This document shows positions 1 to 10,936 of a stretch of DNA of 64,000 bases, in pieces. Numbering within the stretch: the stretch's first letter is position 1; each line of letters starts with the position of its first letter. A model generated the notes under the pieces. The model was not told the DNA's origin, made no database searches, and saw only the letters and a list, made by a program, of their open reading frames with translations. Source of the DNA: Xestospongia bergquistia (lineage: Eukaryota; Porifera; Demospongiae; Haplosclerida; Petrosiidae); assembly GCA_963965975.1 (NCBI GenBank), contig OZ014412.1, forward strand, positions 1,552,501-1,616,500, in the 5' to 3' direction. The position numbers were made by a program, and so were the translations under genes.

Positions 1-376
1 TTAGCTAAATATTGTCTTTTGTTTATACTCTCAACAAAAGGATTATAATAATATTCTGTGTTATTATACAGCCACTTTAAACTGCCACATATACTCTGAC
101 ATTGAAAGTCCAATGTTGTATCTACTACAACTTTAAGTTGATAGTTGTTGCTTGGGATAGTAACAATAGCTGTGAAAAGAAGTTTAAAATGAAGATGTTA
201 TTATATTAAGTTCTCTACTATGTAAACAAGCTAATGTTATTATACTAACCTGCATCTCTAAACTTTTCCATATTATAACGACACTCATCCATATTAATTT
301 TAGTAGCAGACATCAGAGAACATTTGATAAGAGCAACCAGCAACAAAAGTGATCTACTAAACTTGATTAAAGCCAT
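1..376 (-). CDS. Receptor gene A1, 5' part (runs off the window)
   Basis: This is the 5' part of an A-type receptor. Exon 1 is 250-376: it starts with an ATG in a good context and encodes a hydrophobic signal peptide (residues MALIKFSRSLLLLVALIKC) and a short mature N-terminus, then ends at a GTTAGT donor in phase 1. Exon 2 starts at 169 after a TTCACAG acceptor and runs off the left edge partway through the Ig-like domain (FQC and KWLYNNTEY visible). Intron 1 is 80 nt. Function is unknown; the family looks like a cell-surface Ig receptor. The TATA box seen upstream of A3, A4, A6 and A7 is absent, and a transposon begins about 300 bp upstream, so expression may differ from that of its siblings. 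Confidence 0.7.
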
Positions 377-673
377 GATTAGTGGAGTTGGTCTTCACTT
401 CTATCTGTTTACAAAACAGCCTTAGAAAATATTAAACATAAACTATACACATCAACTTACTACTTATTAAGTATTCTATTATGTTATATTATACTGTTGT
501 TCCAATTTCCTGCATTGTCAACATTCTCTTCATAACTATATAGTAATTTGTAATTATTGTAGCTAATCTGATTGTCCATATCAAAGAATTCTAAAAGGTC
601 ACAAATTTTCCAAAAATATGAGCTGTTCATATTAATTTTACTTTATGAAATAAAACTATAATGTGTATATATA
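377..673. other. 5' flank of A1
   Basis: This stretch aligns with the upstream flank of A2 (13543-13850), including the TCTATCTGTTTACAAAAC segment where A3 and A4 have a TATA box. I see no coding sequence. It ends at the TA where the transposon inserted. Confidence 0.5.
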
Positions 674-1073
674 GAGTAAATTACACAAGATCGGGCGGAT
701 CACTTTCGGCCGCCTCCCACAGGACAAACGTGCGAAAGAACGAACTTCTTTACCCTGCTACCATAAAGTATAATCCTTTACTTGTTTATTCTGATACCTT
801 TGATAATTTCTTATCTTTACTGTGCGGAGCAACAAAGTTTATAAAAAATATTTCGGGCACATGCGTAGGCGGACAACAATAATGTCAATTCGTACGAGTG
901 GCAAAACTCTTCTCACGATCAAGCAAACTGAGAAAGCTATGGCTGGCAGGATTGATTGATGACTGAACTACAACGCCATAGCCAAACCATTTCTTTCAGC
1001 AAGGAGTTTACGTCTCCAAAGAGCAAAAGATCTGAATGGGTGTGGACATGAGTATTCGGACACACCTTCATCA
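674..1073 (+). repeat. Left terminal inverted repeat
   Basis: About 400 bp matching the reverse complement of 5549-5950 with only a few differences, from GAGTAAATTACACAAGATCG to the ACACCTTCATCA end. It is more GC-rich than the surrounding DNA. A 73-residue open frame at 661-882 is an accident of the TIR, because the same frame appears at the other end. Confidence 0.9.
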
Positions 1074-1295
1074 ATGATGGTCTAGCTCTATAATTATTCA
1101 ACTGGTACGTTTATAGTCGTAATGGACACAACTGTCTTCTAATGGCTTTTGAAATGTAGAACTTTATACATCAAATAATTTAGAGTTTGCATGCAGTGCG
1201 CTGTGGTGTTAGAGATGGTGTATCTCAGTGATGTATGCAAGTTGAATGCAATGCTTGTCATTTGAGACTGCAGTCAAAAACCATTAATACAAAAA

Positions 1296-1558
1296 TTAAC
1301 AGTTTTCACAAACATAATTAAAGTCTTTTCTCTTGGCAACAGTGTATAATACATTGACACAACTGCAATGGTACCACTGCAGGCAATTTGAACAATTCAC
1401 CCAAGTGGTTGCCCTTGGATGAGCACAAGTTTTATGTAGGCAATTACTAACTAGAATAGAAACTATTAATGATAACTGGCCAATAAAATTCATTTCACCT
1501 CTAACACTTTTCTCCATTTCCTTAGATGTAGCTTTAAGAGTACAAGTGCCATAAGTGC
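1296..1558 (-). CDS. Last exon of the transposase: PHD-like zinc finger
   Basis: The exon begins after ATCTAG at 1559-1560 and first reads a mini-exon-like peptide (GTYGTCTLKATSKE). This shows that the terminal exon derives from the same repeat fused to a longer coding tail. It then encodes C-x4-C, C-x2-C, x4-H, x2-C and a final C-x2-C, the order expected of a PHD finger, and stops at 1296. The frame matches the mini-exons. PHD fingers usually read histone H3 tails; here it could guide chromatin targeting of the transposase (inference). Confidence 0.65.
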
Positions 1559-4500
1559 CTAGATAGTAATAGCAATTTGTGACAAAAACACTGACAAGTT
1601 AACATACCTGTTGATGAAGGTTCAGCAGTAGCTTTAGCACGTGTGAGACTACAAGTGCTATTAGTGCCTAGATAGTAATACCAACTTGTGACAGGAACAC
1701 TGACAACTTAACATACCTGTTGTTGAAGCTGTAGCTTTAGCACGAGTGAGACTACGAGTGCTATTAGTGCCTAGATAGTAATACCAATTTGTGACAGGAA
1801 CACTGACAACTTAACATACCTGTTGTTGAAGCTGTAGCTTTAGCATGAGTGAGACTACGAGTGCTATAAGTGCCTAGATAGTAATACCAATTTGTGACAG
1901 GAACACTGACAACTTAACATACCTGTTGTTGAAGCTGTAGCTTTAGCACGAGTGAGACTACGAGTGCTATAAGTGCCTAGATAGTAATACCAATTTGTGA
2001 CAGGAACACTGACAACTTAACATACCTGTTGTTGAAGCTGTAGCTTTAGCACGAGTGAGACTACGAGTGCTATTAGTGCCTAGATAGTAATACCAATTTG
2101 TGACAGAAACACTGACAAGTTAACATACCTGTTGATGAAGGTTCAGCAGTAGCTTTAGCACGTGTGAGACTACAAGTGCTATCAGTGCCTAGATAGTAAT
2201 ACCAATTTGTGACAGGAACACTAACAACTTAACATACCTGTTGTTGAAGCAGTAGCTTTAGCACGTGTGAGACTACGAGTGCTATTAGTGCCTAGATAGT
2301 AATACCAATTTGTGACAGAAACACTGACAAGTTAACATACCTGCTGATGAAGGTTCAGCAGTAGCTTTAGGACGTGTGAGACTACGAGTGCTATTAGTGC
2401 CTAGATAGTAATACCAATTTGTGACAGGAACACTGACAACTTAACATACCTGTTGTTGAAGCTGTAGCTTTAGCACGAGTGAGACTACGAGTGCTATAAG
2501 TGCCTAGATAGTAATACCAATTTGTGACAGAAGCACTGACAAGTTAACATACCTGTTGATGAAGGTTCAGCAGTAGCTTTAGGACGTGTGAGACTACGAG
2601 TGCTATCAGTGCCTAGATAGTAATACCAATTTGTGACAGAAACACTGACAAGTTAATATATTGTACCTGTTAAAGAAGAAGGTTCGGCAACAGCTTCAGC
2701 ACATGTGAGAGTAGTGGTAAATATATCAGAAAAAGTAGATTGGTAAAAACCTACAAGTGCAACTTTCCAGTACATGATTATTTATATAATACCGTAAATC
2801 TGGAATATTTCATGTTGAAAAATATTCACGTATTAAATTTTTTCTTTGATTTATTTTCGTATATTCCATTGTTCCACCATATTGCACATGCGCATAAATT
2901 AATATTTGCTTAAATAATTTTTGTACATCATCACAAGTACAAAAAATTACGTAATGACGAAATTCTCCTGATTTACGGTACCTTCATTAGAAATGTTTCC
3001 CAGTGATTGATTATCTCCAAAGATAGGAAGAAGCAAGCTACATGTACCAGTGCATGTTGTATGGTGTTACTTGACACTCACAATGCTTACCATCATCAAA
3101 GCTAGAATGCAATTGAGAACCTCTTCTACATGTTGAAGACTTTTCAAGGGGTGCACTTCCTATTATTAATAATACTAACACAAAAGGTCCTTTTTCTTAC
3201 GTTTATTCAATTTTTTAATCCTGGCTTGATCTAATGAGATATAAATGCGATTACATGTATTGGGATATCAACAATCTTACTTCTCTTCTCCTTTCGTTCA
3301 TCCCTTTTTCTCAGTTCTTCCTGCTTCTTCCTTTCCTTTTCTTCTATAGCTCTGAGATTCTCTTCACTAGTCAAAACTTTTCCACTATGTTTTGGTGGTA
3401 TAACTGGAAGTTTACAAAAGGGTACAGGTCTTTCTTCATTTATGACTTTTGAAAGAGTAGACGATCGTTGGAGATTGGCAGGGTGTTCAAATTGTTTTGG
3501 AGGAACATAGAGAAATGGAAGCATAGTATAGTCATTGCAAATACTCTTTTGAGACTGACAATTGAATACAGGTACCACTACTTGAAATGTATCGGGAGTG
3601 CAGGATGGATACATGTAAGGATTAAATGCAGGAACCAATGAATGTGTAGCCATATCACTGTTAACAAGTGTGATATCATGTGACAAAGGAGAACCTAGAT
3701 TGGCCTCTGGATTAACATCATTAGATGACTGATGCATTTCTTTCCATGAATTGTAACGATTATCAGAATCTATATCATAACCTTCTTCAAATCTTCTCTG
3801 AAAACGTAACTCTTCTTCCTGTGTGAATTCAGGAACAGCAGATCTGCGTTGTTGCCGCACAGGGCTATACAGTGGTATAAACTTCAACCCAGTGCGCTGT
3901 GCAAGAGTACTGGTGGTTGTATCTTTCACCAGTGGAACAATCATATCCCTCTTCAAGGGGTAAATCCCTGTACACTTGAAACCAGCCTGAATATTTTTTA
4001 AAGTCATTGAATGCATCCATGCTTCACCAAACAATTTGGAAAACGTGAACCTGCTAACAACCTTCCCAGGATTGTCAGCCAAAAACTTCCGACACACTTC
4101 CTTCCAAGAGGTTTTTAATGGACCAAATGGGCCCTTATCTAGTGGTTGTGTTTCATGTGATGAATGAGGTGGTAGACAGAAAATTATCACTTTCTCCTCA
4201 GCAGCTTTACTGATAACTGAAGGATTGTAATGTGATGAGTGGCCATCTAGTAATAGGAGTAGAGGACGAGCAGCAGGAGCATGAGGCAAAAAGTGATGTA
4301 CAAACCATAAATCAAATAATTCACTAGTTATCCACCCTGAATCTGAGAGACCATACATAGTCCCAGGGACCTCACCATCACACATTGCTGGTCTAAGACA
4401 TTTCCTGTCAAACAGCACAAAAGGTGGCAAACAATATCCAGCAGCATTACAACAAGCAAGGACAGTCATCTGGGTTTTATTTCCCGTTGTTACTGCTCTC

Positions 4501-5310
4501 GGATGTTTGATACCTTTAGCCACTATGCCCTTTGGAAACTTTGGATTGAGAGGCATTCCCGTTTCGTCGCAATTAAATATCTGATTAGGTTTTGAAACAA
4601 GGTCATTATCCAGAACTGTCTGCTCTAGTAAATCAAAGTAATTACTTAATACATCAAGAGTGCATGCTGCTGCACGATTATTGGCAAGTTGCTCAGTGGT
4701 CCGAAGTGAAATTTCGGAATGCCGCTTCTTAAAACCTTCCCACCACCCACTGGACACTGTTACATTTTTGCCTTTTTGGTTAACTGCAATTTGAACTAAT
4801 GACAAGACTTCCTTTCTTGTTCGTGGGAATCCAATCTTTGCTGTTTCCAAAATAAAGGATACCAACTCTTCTTCTTCACTTTCTGTCAAATACCTTTGAC
4901 CACTTTTACTACCACTTATTACCTTTCCGGACACGTGATCTTGTAGCGTAGATTTGGGTATTTGGTACTCCTCTGCTGCTTGTCTAATAGATATGCCATC
5001 TTTAACAGCACTGCATGCAAATTCTAAATCGCTTAATGTCCAAGTCCTATATTTTGTAGGCCGAGTAGAAGACGATGGAATAATAGATGTTGAGCAAAAT
5101 ATACGTTCACATAAGGGAAGTGTTTTGTCCTTTACGACTAGATAAAATAATTATAATAACACAAACATTGACAAGTTAACATACTTGTTGATGAAGAAGT
5201 AACTTTAGCATGAGTGAGACTATGAATGCTACTAGTATCTAGATAATAATTAATAGTAACATAAACACTAGTAAGTTAAACATACCTGTTAATGTATAAC
5301 CTTCAGCCAT
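1296..5310 (-). CDS. DDE transposase with tandem-exon linker and PHD finger
   Basis: Modelled exons, all joined in phase 1: 5286-5310 (start MAEGYTLT), 5185-5238, 3281-5137 (main), candidates 3091-3159 and 2982-3014, 2667-2750, ten mini-exons between 2612 and 1608, and 1296-1558. The sum is 2949 nt, about 982 aa. Domains: a psq-type HTH at about residues 58-95 (TWTLSDLEFACSAV, RQAAEEYQIPKSTLQDH); a CENP-B-type HTH following (YLTESEEEELVSFILE); and a DDE nuclease with Asp in NCDETG (about 217), LLLLDGHSSH (about 324) and ETQPLDKGPF (about 360). The last exon encodes a Cys4-His-Cys3 PHD-like finger (VNCSNCLQWYHCSC ... VCENC). The main exon alone stays open to a stop at 3231, but a GTAAGA donor at 3280 in the same phase as all other junctions favours splicing onward. 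The main exon's frame is open upstream of the GTG at 4934 and continues to an ATCTAG acceptor at 5138. Transposase identity is firm; the spliced C-terminus is inferred. Confidence 0.8.
1608..2612 (-). repeat. Tandem array of ten frame-preserving mini-exons
   Basis: Ten copies of a 103- or 109-bp repeat. Each contains a CTATCTAG acceptor, a mini-exon and a CAG|GTATGTTAA donor. Exons are 2553-2612, 2341-2400, 2129-2188, 1608-1667 (60 nt) and 2450-2503, 2238-2291, 2026-2079, 1923-1976, 1820-1873, 1717-1770 (54 nt). Every intron between them is exactly 49 nt. Read in phase 1 each exon is open and encodes an 18- or 20-residue Ser/Thr/Ala-rich repeat of the type GTNSTRSLTRAKATASTT or GTNSTCSLTRAKATAEPSST. 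They lie between the catalytic exon and the PHD-finger exon of the transposase gene, so they would form a flexible linker. A related 54-nt exon sits near the gene's start (5185-5238). Confidence 0.85.
2667..2750 (-). CDS. Probable diverged 84-nt exon before the mini-exon array
   Basis: This segment is bounded by a CTTGTAG acceptor and an ACAG|GTACAA donor and is open in phase 1. Its 3' half is recognisably a relative of the 60-nt mini-exon (AEAVAEPSSLT against AKATAEPSST). It is the likely first member of the array. Two further phase-1 candidates upstream (3091-3159, 69 nt; 2982-3014, 33 nt) have weaker support. Confidence 0.5.
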
Positions 5311-5340
5311 AGCTTTAGAGAGTGACCACATTAAGAGACC

Positions 5341-5535
5341 ACGTTGACAGCAAAGGCTAGCAAAGGCCACAATGAGAGCAACAACCACGTTGAGAGCAAA
5401 TGCCACAATGAGAGTGAACACGTTGAGAGTAAAGACCACAATGACGTTGAGAGCAAAGTTAAAGGTGAGAATGAGAGCAATAATGAGAGCAATAGCCAAT
5501 TTGAGAGCAAAGTGCAAACACGTTGAGCCACGTTG
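5341..5535. repeat. Minisatellite near the transposase start
   Basis: Irregular repeats of a 9-18 bp core such as GTTGAGAGCAAA and AATGAGAGCAA lie between the right TIR and the first transposase exon. In the transposase frame this tract stays open upstream to 5586 and would encode a hydrophobic Leu/Ala-rich peptide. I prefer the start at 5310 because the upstream part is low-complexity repeat. Confidence 0.6.
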
Positions 5536-5548
5536 AGGCACGCTACAC

Positions 5549-5950
5549 TGATGAAGGTGTGTCCGAATACTCATGTCCACACCCATTCAGATCTTTTGCT
5601 CTTTGGAGACGTAAACTCCTTGCTGAAAGAAATGGTTTGGCTATGGTGTTGTAGTTCAGTCATCAATCAATCCTGCCAGCCATAGCTTTCTCAGTTTGCT
5701 TGATCGTGAGAAGAGTTTTGCCACTCGTACGAATTGACATTATTGTTGTCCGCCTACGCATGTGCCCGAAATATTTTTTATATAAACTTTGTTGTTCCGC
5801 ACAGTAAAGATAAGAAATTATCAAAGGTATCAGAATAAACAAGTAAAGGATTATACTTTATGGTAGCAGGGTAAAGAAGTTCGTTCTTTCGCACGTTTGT
5901 CCTGTGGGAGGCGGCCGAAAGTGATCCGCCCGATCTTGTGTAATTTACTC
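5549..5950 (-). repeat. Right terminal inverted repeat
   Basis: Inverted partner of 674-1073. It lies immediately upstream of the transposase start and so probably carries the transposase promoter as well as the transposase binding sites, which is the usual arrangement in such elements (inference). Confidence 0.9.
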
Positions 5951-6345
5951 TATGTATGTATGTATACCTATAAGTATGATAGTATGCTACTTGCATGTGT
6001 ATCGTCATTGTATTATGGATGTTTGGGTATATCGATCAATTACTACATGACAAAGGAAATTATATATATATATGTAATATCAATGTATAGAATGAGGAAA
6101 TAATATTTTAATAATTATGTGTATGAAATATAGATTGAATCTTTTAGAGAACATAAATATATGATTTATATCTGTGACTAATAGATACATACAAATATAT
6201 TGTAACTAGCTAATATTAACATGATCATGGAAAGTTGAGTAAGATGATTAACTGTACAAAGTCTAAGTATGTAAAATATGATAATAATTTAGCAGGTTAT
6301 GAGAAATACAAATTTAATTAGGTGTGGTTATTGTTTGTAGTATCC

Positions 6346-6346
6346 A

Positions 6347-6382
<36 letters not shown>

Positions 6383-6410
6383 ACGCACACACACACACAC
6401 ACACACACAC
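6346..6410. repeat. CA microsatellite
   Basis: A nearly pure CA repeat of about 65 bp. The homologous place in the next unit (14297-14392) also has a CA tract. Units 3 and 4 have only CACATATACTAAAG there (25374, 36780), so the repeat was gained or lost after duplication. Confidence 0.95.
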
Positions 6411-9283
6411 TGAAGTGACAAGAAAGAAAGATAAAATAGTTTGTAAGAAGTCGGAAGTTGGCCATCATGTAATAATAAAATCAGGTCTCGACTATCATAG
6501 ATGTATGTCTACAGAATGATGGGAAAACCCTATTATTTCAGTATTAATTGAGTACTCCTATCATTACTACATTATTATGACTTAATATTGACTTATTTTG
6601 GACTTTACATTTCTCCTGTAACACCTATCAGTATGTCAAGAATGCCTCATTGAATGGTCTTATTCTCTTAACTATTAAATCTCTTAATAAACCACTTTAC
6701 ACTGATATGGTAGATATATGAGGACCTATAGCTTGAACAATAACCTGCTGTTATCAGTAAAGATGTTAAATATATACTGTCATATCAATTTGTTTGTCCA
6801 TTCATCTCTTGCCTATCCATCTATCTATTTATACATCCAATATTTTCATGCTTGACAAAACAATAGCTTTGGTTGACATAGCAATTTACTCCAAATATTA
6901 TATCAACTGCCTCTATAGCACATTCCTTATAATTACAATTTGCTAACAATTACTATGACATCATTTTGACATAATTGATAATTTTAATAACTATATCATA
7001 AACCTATTCCATCTTATGCTGACAAATGTCATCTGTTGACTTCATTATCCATATCTGTATACAAGATGTGATCTATTAGTAAGTCAAACTATAATATTAG
7101 ATTAATTAACATACCAGTGAGTAGATAAATACAGCTGTTCTTATGTAAATAATATATAAGCCATTTAAATGCCTGAAGTGAACAATTAATTAGTGACAGT
7201 GTTTACTTCCTGTTCTGTTGTAGTTCTAATATCCTATAAATGAGAACTGTGGAAATTACATTAATTGATGGCTGTGATATATGACACATACCAATACTGA
7301 ATGGATAGTCAAGAAATTAAGTCATATATTAAAAACTGAGCATCAAATGATACATGGCAACTCTGACATGCTCATCTTTGTCAGTCACACATGCTAAACA
7401 TAGTTAATTAGTCTTATCAGTTAATTTGTCTATCTTTGTAATATTATCACACCTTAAAACGAATACAACATTTTAATCGAGTAGAAAAATTACATGGTAA
7501 TGTCAACAATTTTAACAAAAATTTTAAATAAAATTGAGTTAGTACATGATCCAATTATTAATTTTTTTACTTGTTATCTAATTATCCATTTAATTCTTAT
7601 TGCATTTTTTTATGAATAATGATGTTATCATTATTCATATGAAGTATTTGAGGCCTTAATATACAGGAAATAGGCAAGGCTATTGGATAAGAGGTATAGG
7701 GACTTCTACAAATAAGAGGCCCCTGAGCCCATGTAATATGAACATATGTAATATTGAAGATAGTGACATTAATAACAGACTTACATAACAAACGATAATA
7801 ATAATCCTAAAAAATAGTATGGTTCAGCAGACACTGGAGAACACCACTAACATAGCAATTTCTAGCTGTGTTGGTGATGTAAGGAGGCTGTAATATTATG
7901 TAAAAAAGCATGGCTATAATTTTATTCCAACGAATAGATGTGTATAGTCTGCCATTATAGAAACAGATATTCTTATAGTATTTTGCTATCTTTTTTAGTT
8001 TGATTACATATTATACATATATCATATTTTCTGATTGATTCAAAATATATTAACTGTTCTGTTGTAGTTCTAATATCCTATAAATGAGGACTGTGGAAAT
8101 TAAATTAATTGATGGTCATGGAATACAACACATACCAATAGTGTTAACTTGAATGGACACTCAAAAAATTAAGTCATATATTAAAAACTGAGCATCAAAT
8201 GATACATGGCAACTCTGACATGCTCATCTTTGTCAGTCATACATGCTAAACATAGTTAATTAGTTTTATCATTTGAATTGTAATAGTATCATGCCTCAAA
8301 AACAAAGACAACATTTCTCTTGAATAGAAACAATTTTAACGAAAATTAGTTAGTACATGACCTAAGTATCCATTTATTTACTTGTTATCTAATTGTCCAT
8401 GTATATTAATTCTTATTATATCTGTTTATGAACAGAGATATCATCATTTATATCAAGTAAAATTGATATGTGTGGCTTAACGTACAGAAAAAATAGGTAG
8501 GAGTGTTGACAAGAGCTCCAAGCCCAAGTGTCCTGAACAATATGGATGCTAGAGGGATTATTTTTGATTTACAAAATCCATTATCTTAATTGTTGTTTTA
8601 TTGGAATATGTATCAAAGTCAATTTATTACAACATACTTCTTTCAGTAGTAAGTACATACAATGTGTTGTACTACTAAAACTACCTCAGTGAAATGCTGT
8701 ACTGGGATCCCTACTAGACTGTGAACATATTGCCATATATCACTGTAAGAATTGATTGGTTGATTAGACAATATAATTATAGTTATTGAGATTACATATA
8801 AAGTAAACAAAGTACTGTTTTTATTCCTAACATACTATTAGATTGGGTAAATAGTTAATATAATGATATGTTAGGAATATGTATTCATTCTTTTAGTAAA
8901 TCAACCAATCCATTTGTACAATGATATACATATATATATAACAAGTTAGACTTAAGTGCATGTTAGGACTTATGACTTAAAGTTTTAAATTTTACTTGCA
9001 TGTTCTTATTTTATGTACATTTTGTGTTAGTCTTATTAACAGACAATCATCATTTTCTAAAATTATTTATTTTTACTTAGCGGCCCTTTCCATGTATATT
9101 TTATTATTATATGTTATTATTAAAAGCATCAAAGATTAATTTCATATTGTAAATATAATTGTTATATTAAAAACTACCTAAAGAGGTCATGATTAGTGAC
9201 ATTGTTGACAGTAAAATAGTATCATTAACTTAATAGATTGTAATAATTATTATTATACAAAGTACAAACTAATTGAAATCATA

Positions 9284-9287
<4 letters not shown>

Positions 9288-9345
<58 letters not shown>
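9288..9345. repeat. TA microsatellite
   Basis: An uninterrupted run of nearly 30 TA dinucleotides, the longest simple repeat in the window. Confidence 0.95.
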
Positions 9346-9346
<1 letters not shown>

Positions 9347-9639
9347 GTATTACAAATAACATATATTATGTGTTTATATTATTATATTACAAGTTTGAGT
9401 GCATGCAAATAACATATACAGAACAAAACATAATCACTTACAAATTGTACAATTGATAGGACTACCATTAAAAATAAAATACCATTACATTTGATCTGTA
9501 TATGCTACAATTAACAGTTGAGTCAGTCATATTATGAATGGATCTGTTGAAAATCAATCTGATAATTTCTCGTAGTTTGACAAACACTACTTACATGTAC
9601 TAGTAATTTATGTATAGCATTACCTATGGAAGTAGTAGT

Positions 9640-10936
9640 ATTCAGCAATGTAGCACTAGATATGATGCACTCATATCAACTTAAGAGGTAGGATTGTTGA
9701 TTTTGAGAGTTGTTGTAACGGTAACTATCAAATTAGAACAAAGCCCTGAATTGAGATTAGTTGCAAAAGATAAATGAGTATATGTACAAAGAAGTAAATG
9801 ATAGACAATCATTGTCTGGTTTAAGATTTATAATATTGTTAACTGGACATTGTAACACTTTGTATGTTGATACTTAGAGGTTGTTGTACTAGTTGTGAGT
9901 ATTTAAACAGAGAAACTTGGCTGATCATGACTCTGATTGTAGTAAAGTTAGTAGTTAGTAGTCAATAGAAAAATAGCAATAACAGTAAAACCAATAGATA
10001 CTATAACTTCCAGTAAAGTAGTAGTACAACTATCATTGTGTACTTGAGCTTGTATACTAAATGTTTTGATTCTTATTATAGTAGAAGTTTAGTAGTTAGT
10101 AATCAATAGAACAATAGCACAATAGCATATAAATAGTCAATTTTGATAATTTCATCTACTGAAGTAGAAATAATTGCTATAAAATCAACACTTGTACTAT
10201 ATGTAGTTGTAGTAGGCTTGGCAAAAATACTTGAGGTAAGAGTGTTGGTTACAGAGAGCTGTGGTGACAATTAATTGTCAAACTAGAACAAGAGGAATTG
10301 TTAGTCTAGGGAGATGGAATAGGAGAAGAGCTCATTACATTTGATGTTATATCAAGAAGATGAAGATGAGATAAATAGATATGATGGTAGAAAGAATAAT
10401 AGGGAGGGAAAAAGACAATAATGATAAAGTAATGGAAGATATGTGGGAGACTGAAAAGGTGATGGAGAGGGTAATGTACAATTACTGTTTGGTTCTAAAA
10501 GGTTTAATAAAGTCATAAAAGTATCCAAGCTACTTCAACACCATTTGATCGAAAACATTCCTAAAGTGAAGCAGATGCTGTGGATCTACAAGTTGCATTG
10601 AGCATCTATCATCATATACATGATGATGTCAGTGGAAGGCAATGCAGTGTTTGTCACTTGTCTAAATATTTTACCTGCAAAAAGTGCTATAATTTGTCGT
10701 TGATATATTTTTAACAGTAACTATAATCATGATTTCAATTATGTAAGTATCATCTGTTAATAAACAGATGCAGTGAAATAGTTAGTTGTGGTTAATTTTG
10801 TCACTACTACTCAAGTTCACAGAAGTCTTCTTTCCTTATTATTGTTTCAAGAAGAAGCCCACTAACATATATCTATCATAAGATTTACCACATCCTATTC
10901 ACAGTGTAGTAATGAAGGTAGCTAGAATAGGCCCAT
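9640..10936 (-). pseudogene. Receptor gene B2, degraded
   Basis: Decayed B-type gene. Exon 1 (from 10936) reads MGLF and then hits TAG inside the signal peptide. The Ig-like exon (about 10570-10690) keeps the sequence around the cysteine and PGD-equivalent region but has lost its second half. Stalk and transmembrane pieces are present twice: stalk-like at about 9640-9780 and 10150-10340, and transmembrane-exon-like at about 9940-10070 with a fragment at about 10080-10130. This indicates an internal duplication followed by decay. It is unlikely to encode a protein. Confidence 0.75.

Larger units (their letters stand above)
674..5950 (-). mobile_element. DNA transposon, pogo/Tigger-like, long TIRs
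   Basis: This is a complete element of about 5.28 kb bounded by near-identical inverted repeats of about 400 bp (674-1073 and 5549-5950), both beginning GAGTAAATTAC. A TA dinucleotide flanks each end (672-673 and 5951-5952), which fits the TA target preference of the Tc1/mariner/pogo superfamily. Sequence left and right of it matches the continuous 5' flank and spacer of sibling units, so this is a clean insertion about 0.3 kb upstream of A1. The high TIR identity (a few differences) suggests a recent insertion. Its interior has one long minus-strand gene and two minisatellite-like tracts. Confidence 0.88.
5951..9640. other. Spacer between the transposon and B2
   Basis: No supported gene. 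The part from about 6080 aligns with the spacer upstream of A2 (from about 14020). It contains a CA microsatellite (6346-6410), a MITE-like copy (about 6500-6640), and a segment at about 7210-7800 duplicated at about 8050-8560 with the shared stretch CTGTTGTAGTTCTAATATCC. A long TA microsatellite is at 9288-9345. Short open frames here are not conserved between copies. Confidence 0.6.

Noticed and set aside
661-882. Open frame of 73 codons at the left transposon end (mirrored at 5778-6008)
   Set aside because: It lies in the terminal inverted repeat and appears at both ends because the repeats are identical; no gene-like features.
1560-2660. Reading the 103/109-bp repeats as a CRISPR array or plain minisatellite
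   Set aside because: Repeats are contiguous without unique spacers, the host is eukaryotic, and each copy carries coherent splice sites and an open phase-1 exon, so an exon array explains more.
3234-3452. Plus-strand 72-codon frame opposite the transposase 3' end
   Set aside because: Shadow of the Lys/Glu-rich transposase C-terminus, reading as Phe, Leu and Ser.
6322-6519. His/Thr-repeat frame over the CA microsatellite (and a Val/Cys version near 14262)
   Set aside because: Translation of simple CA repeats, not a gene.
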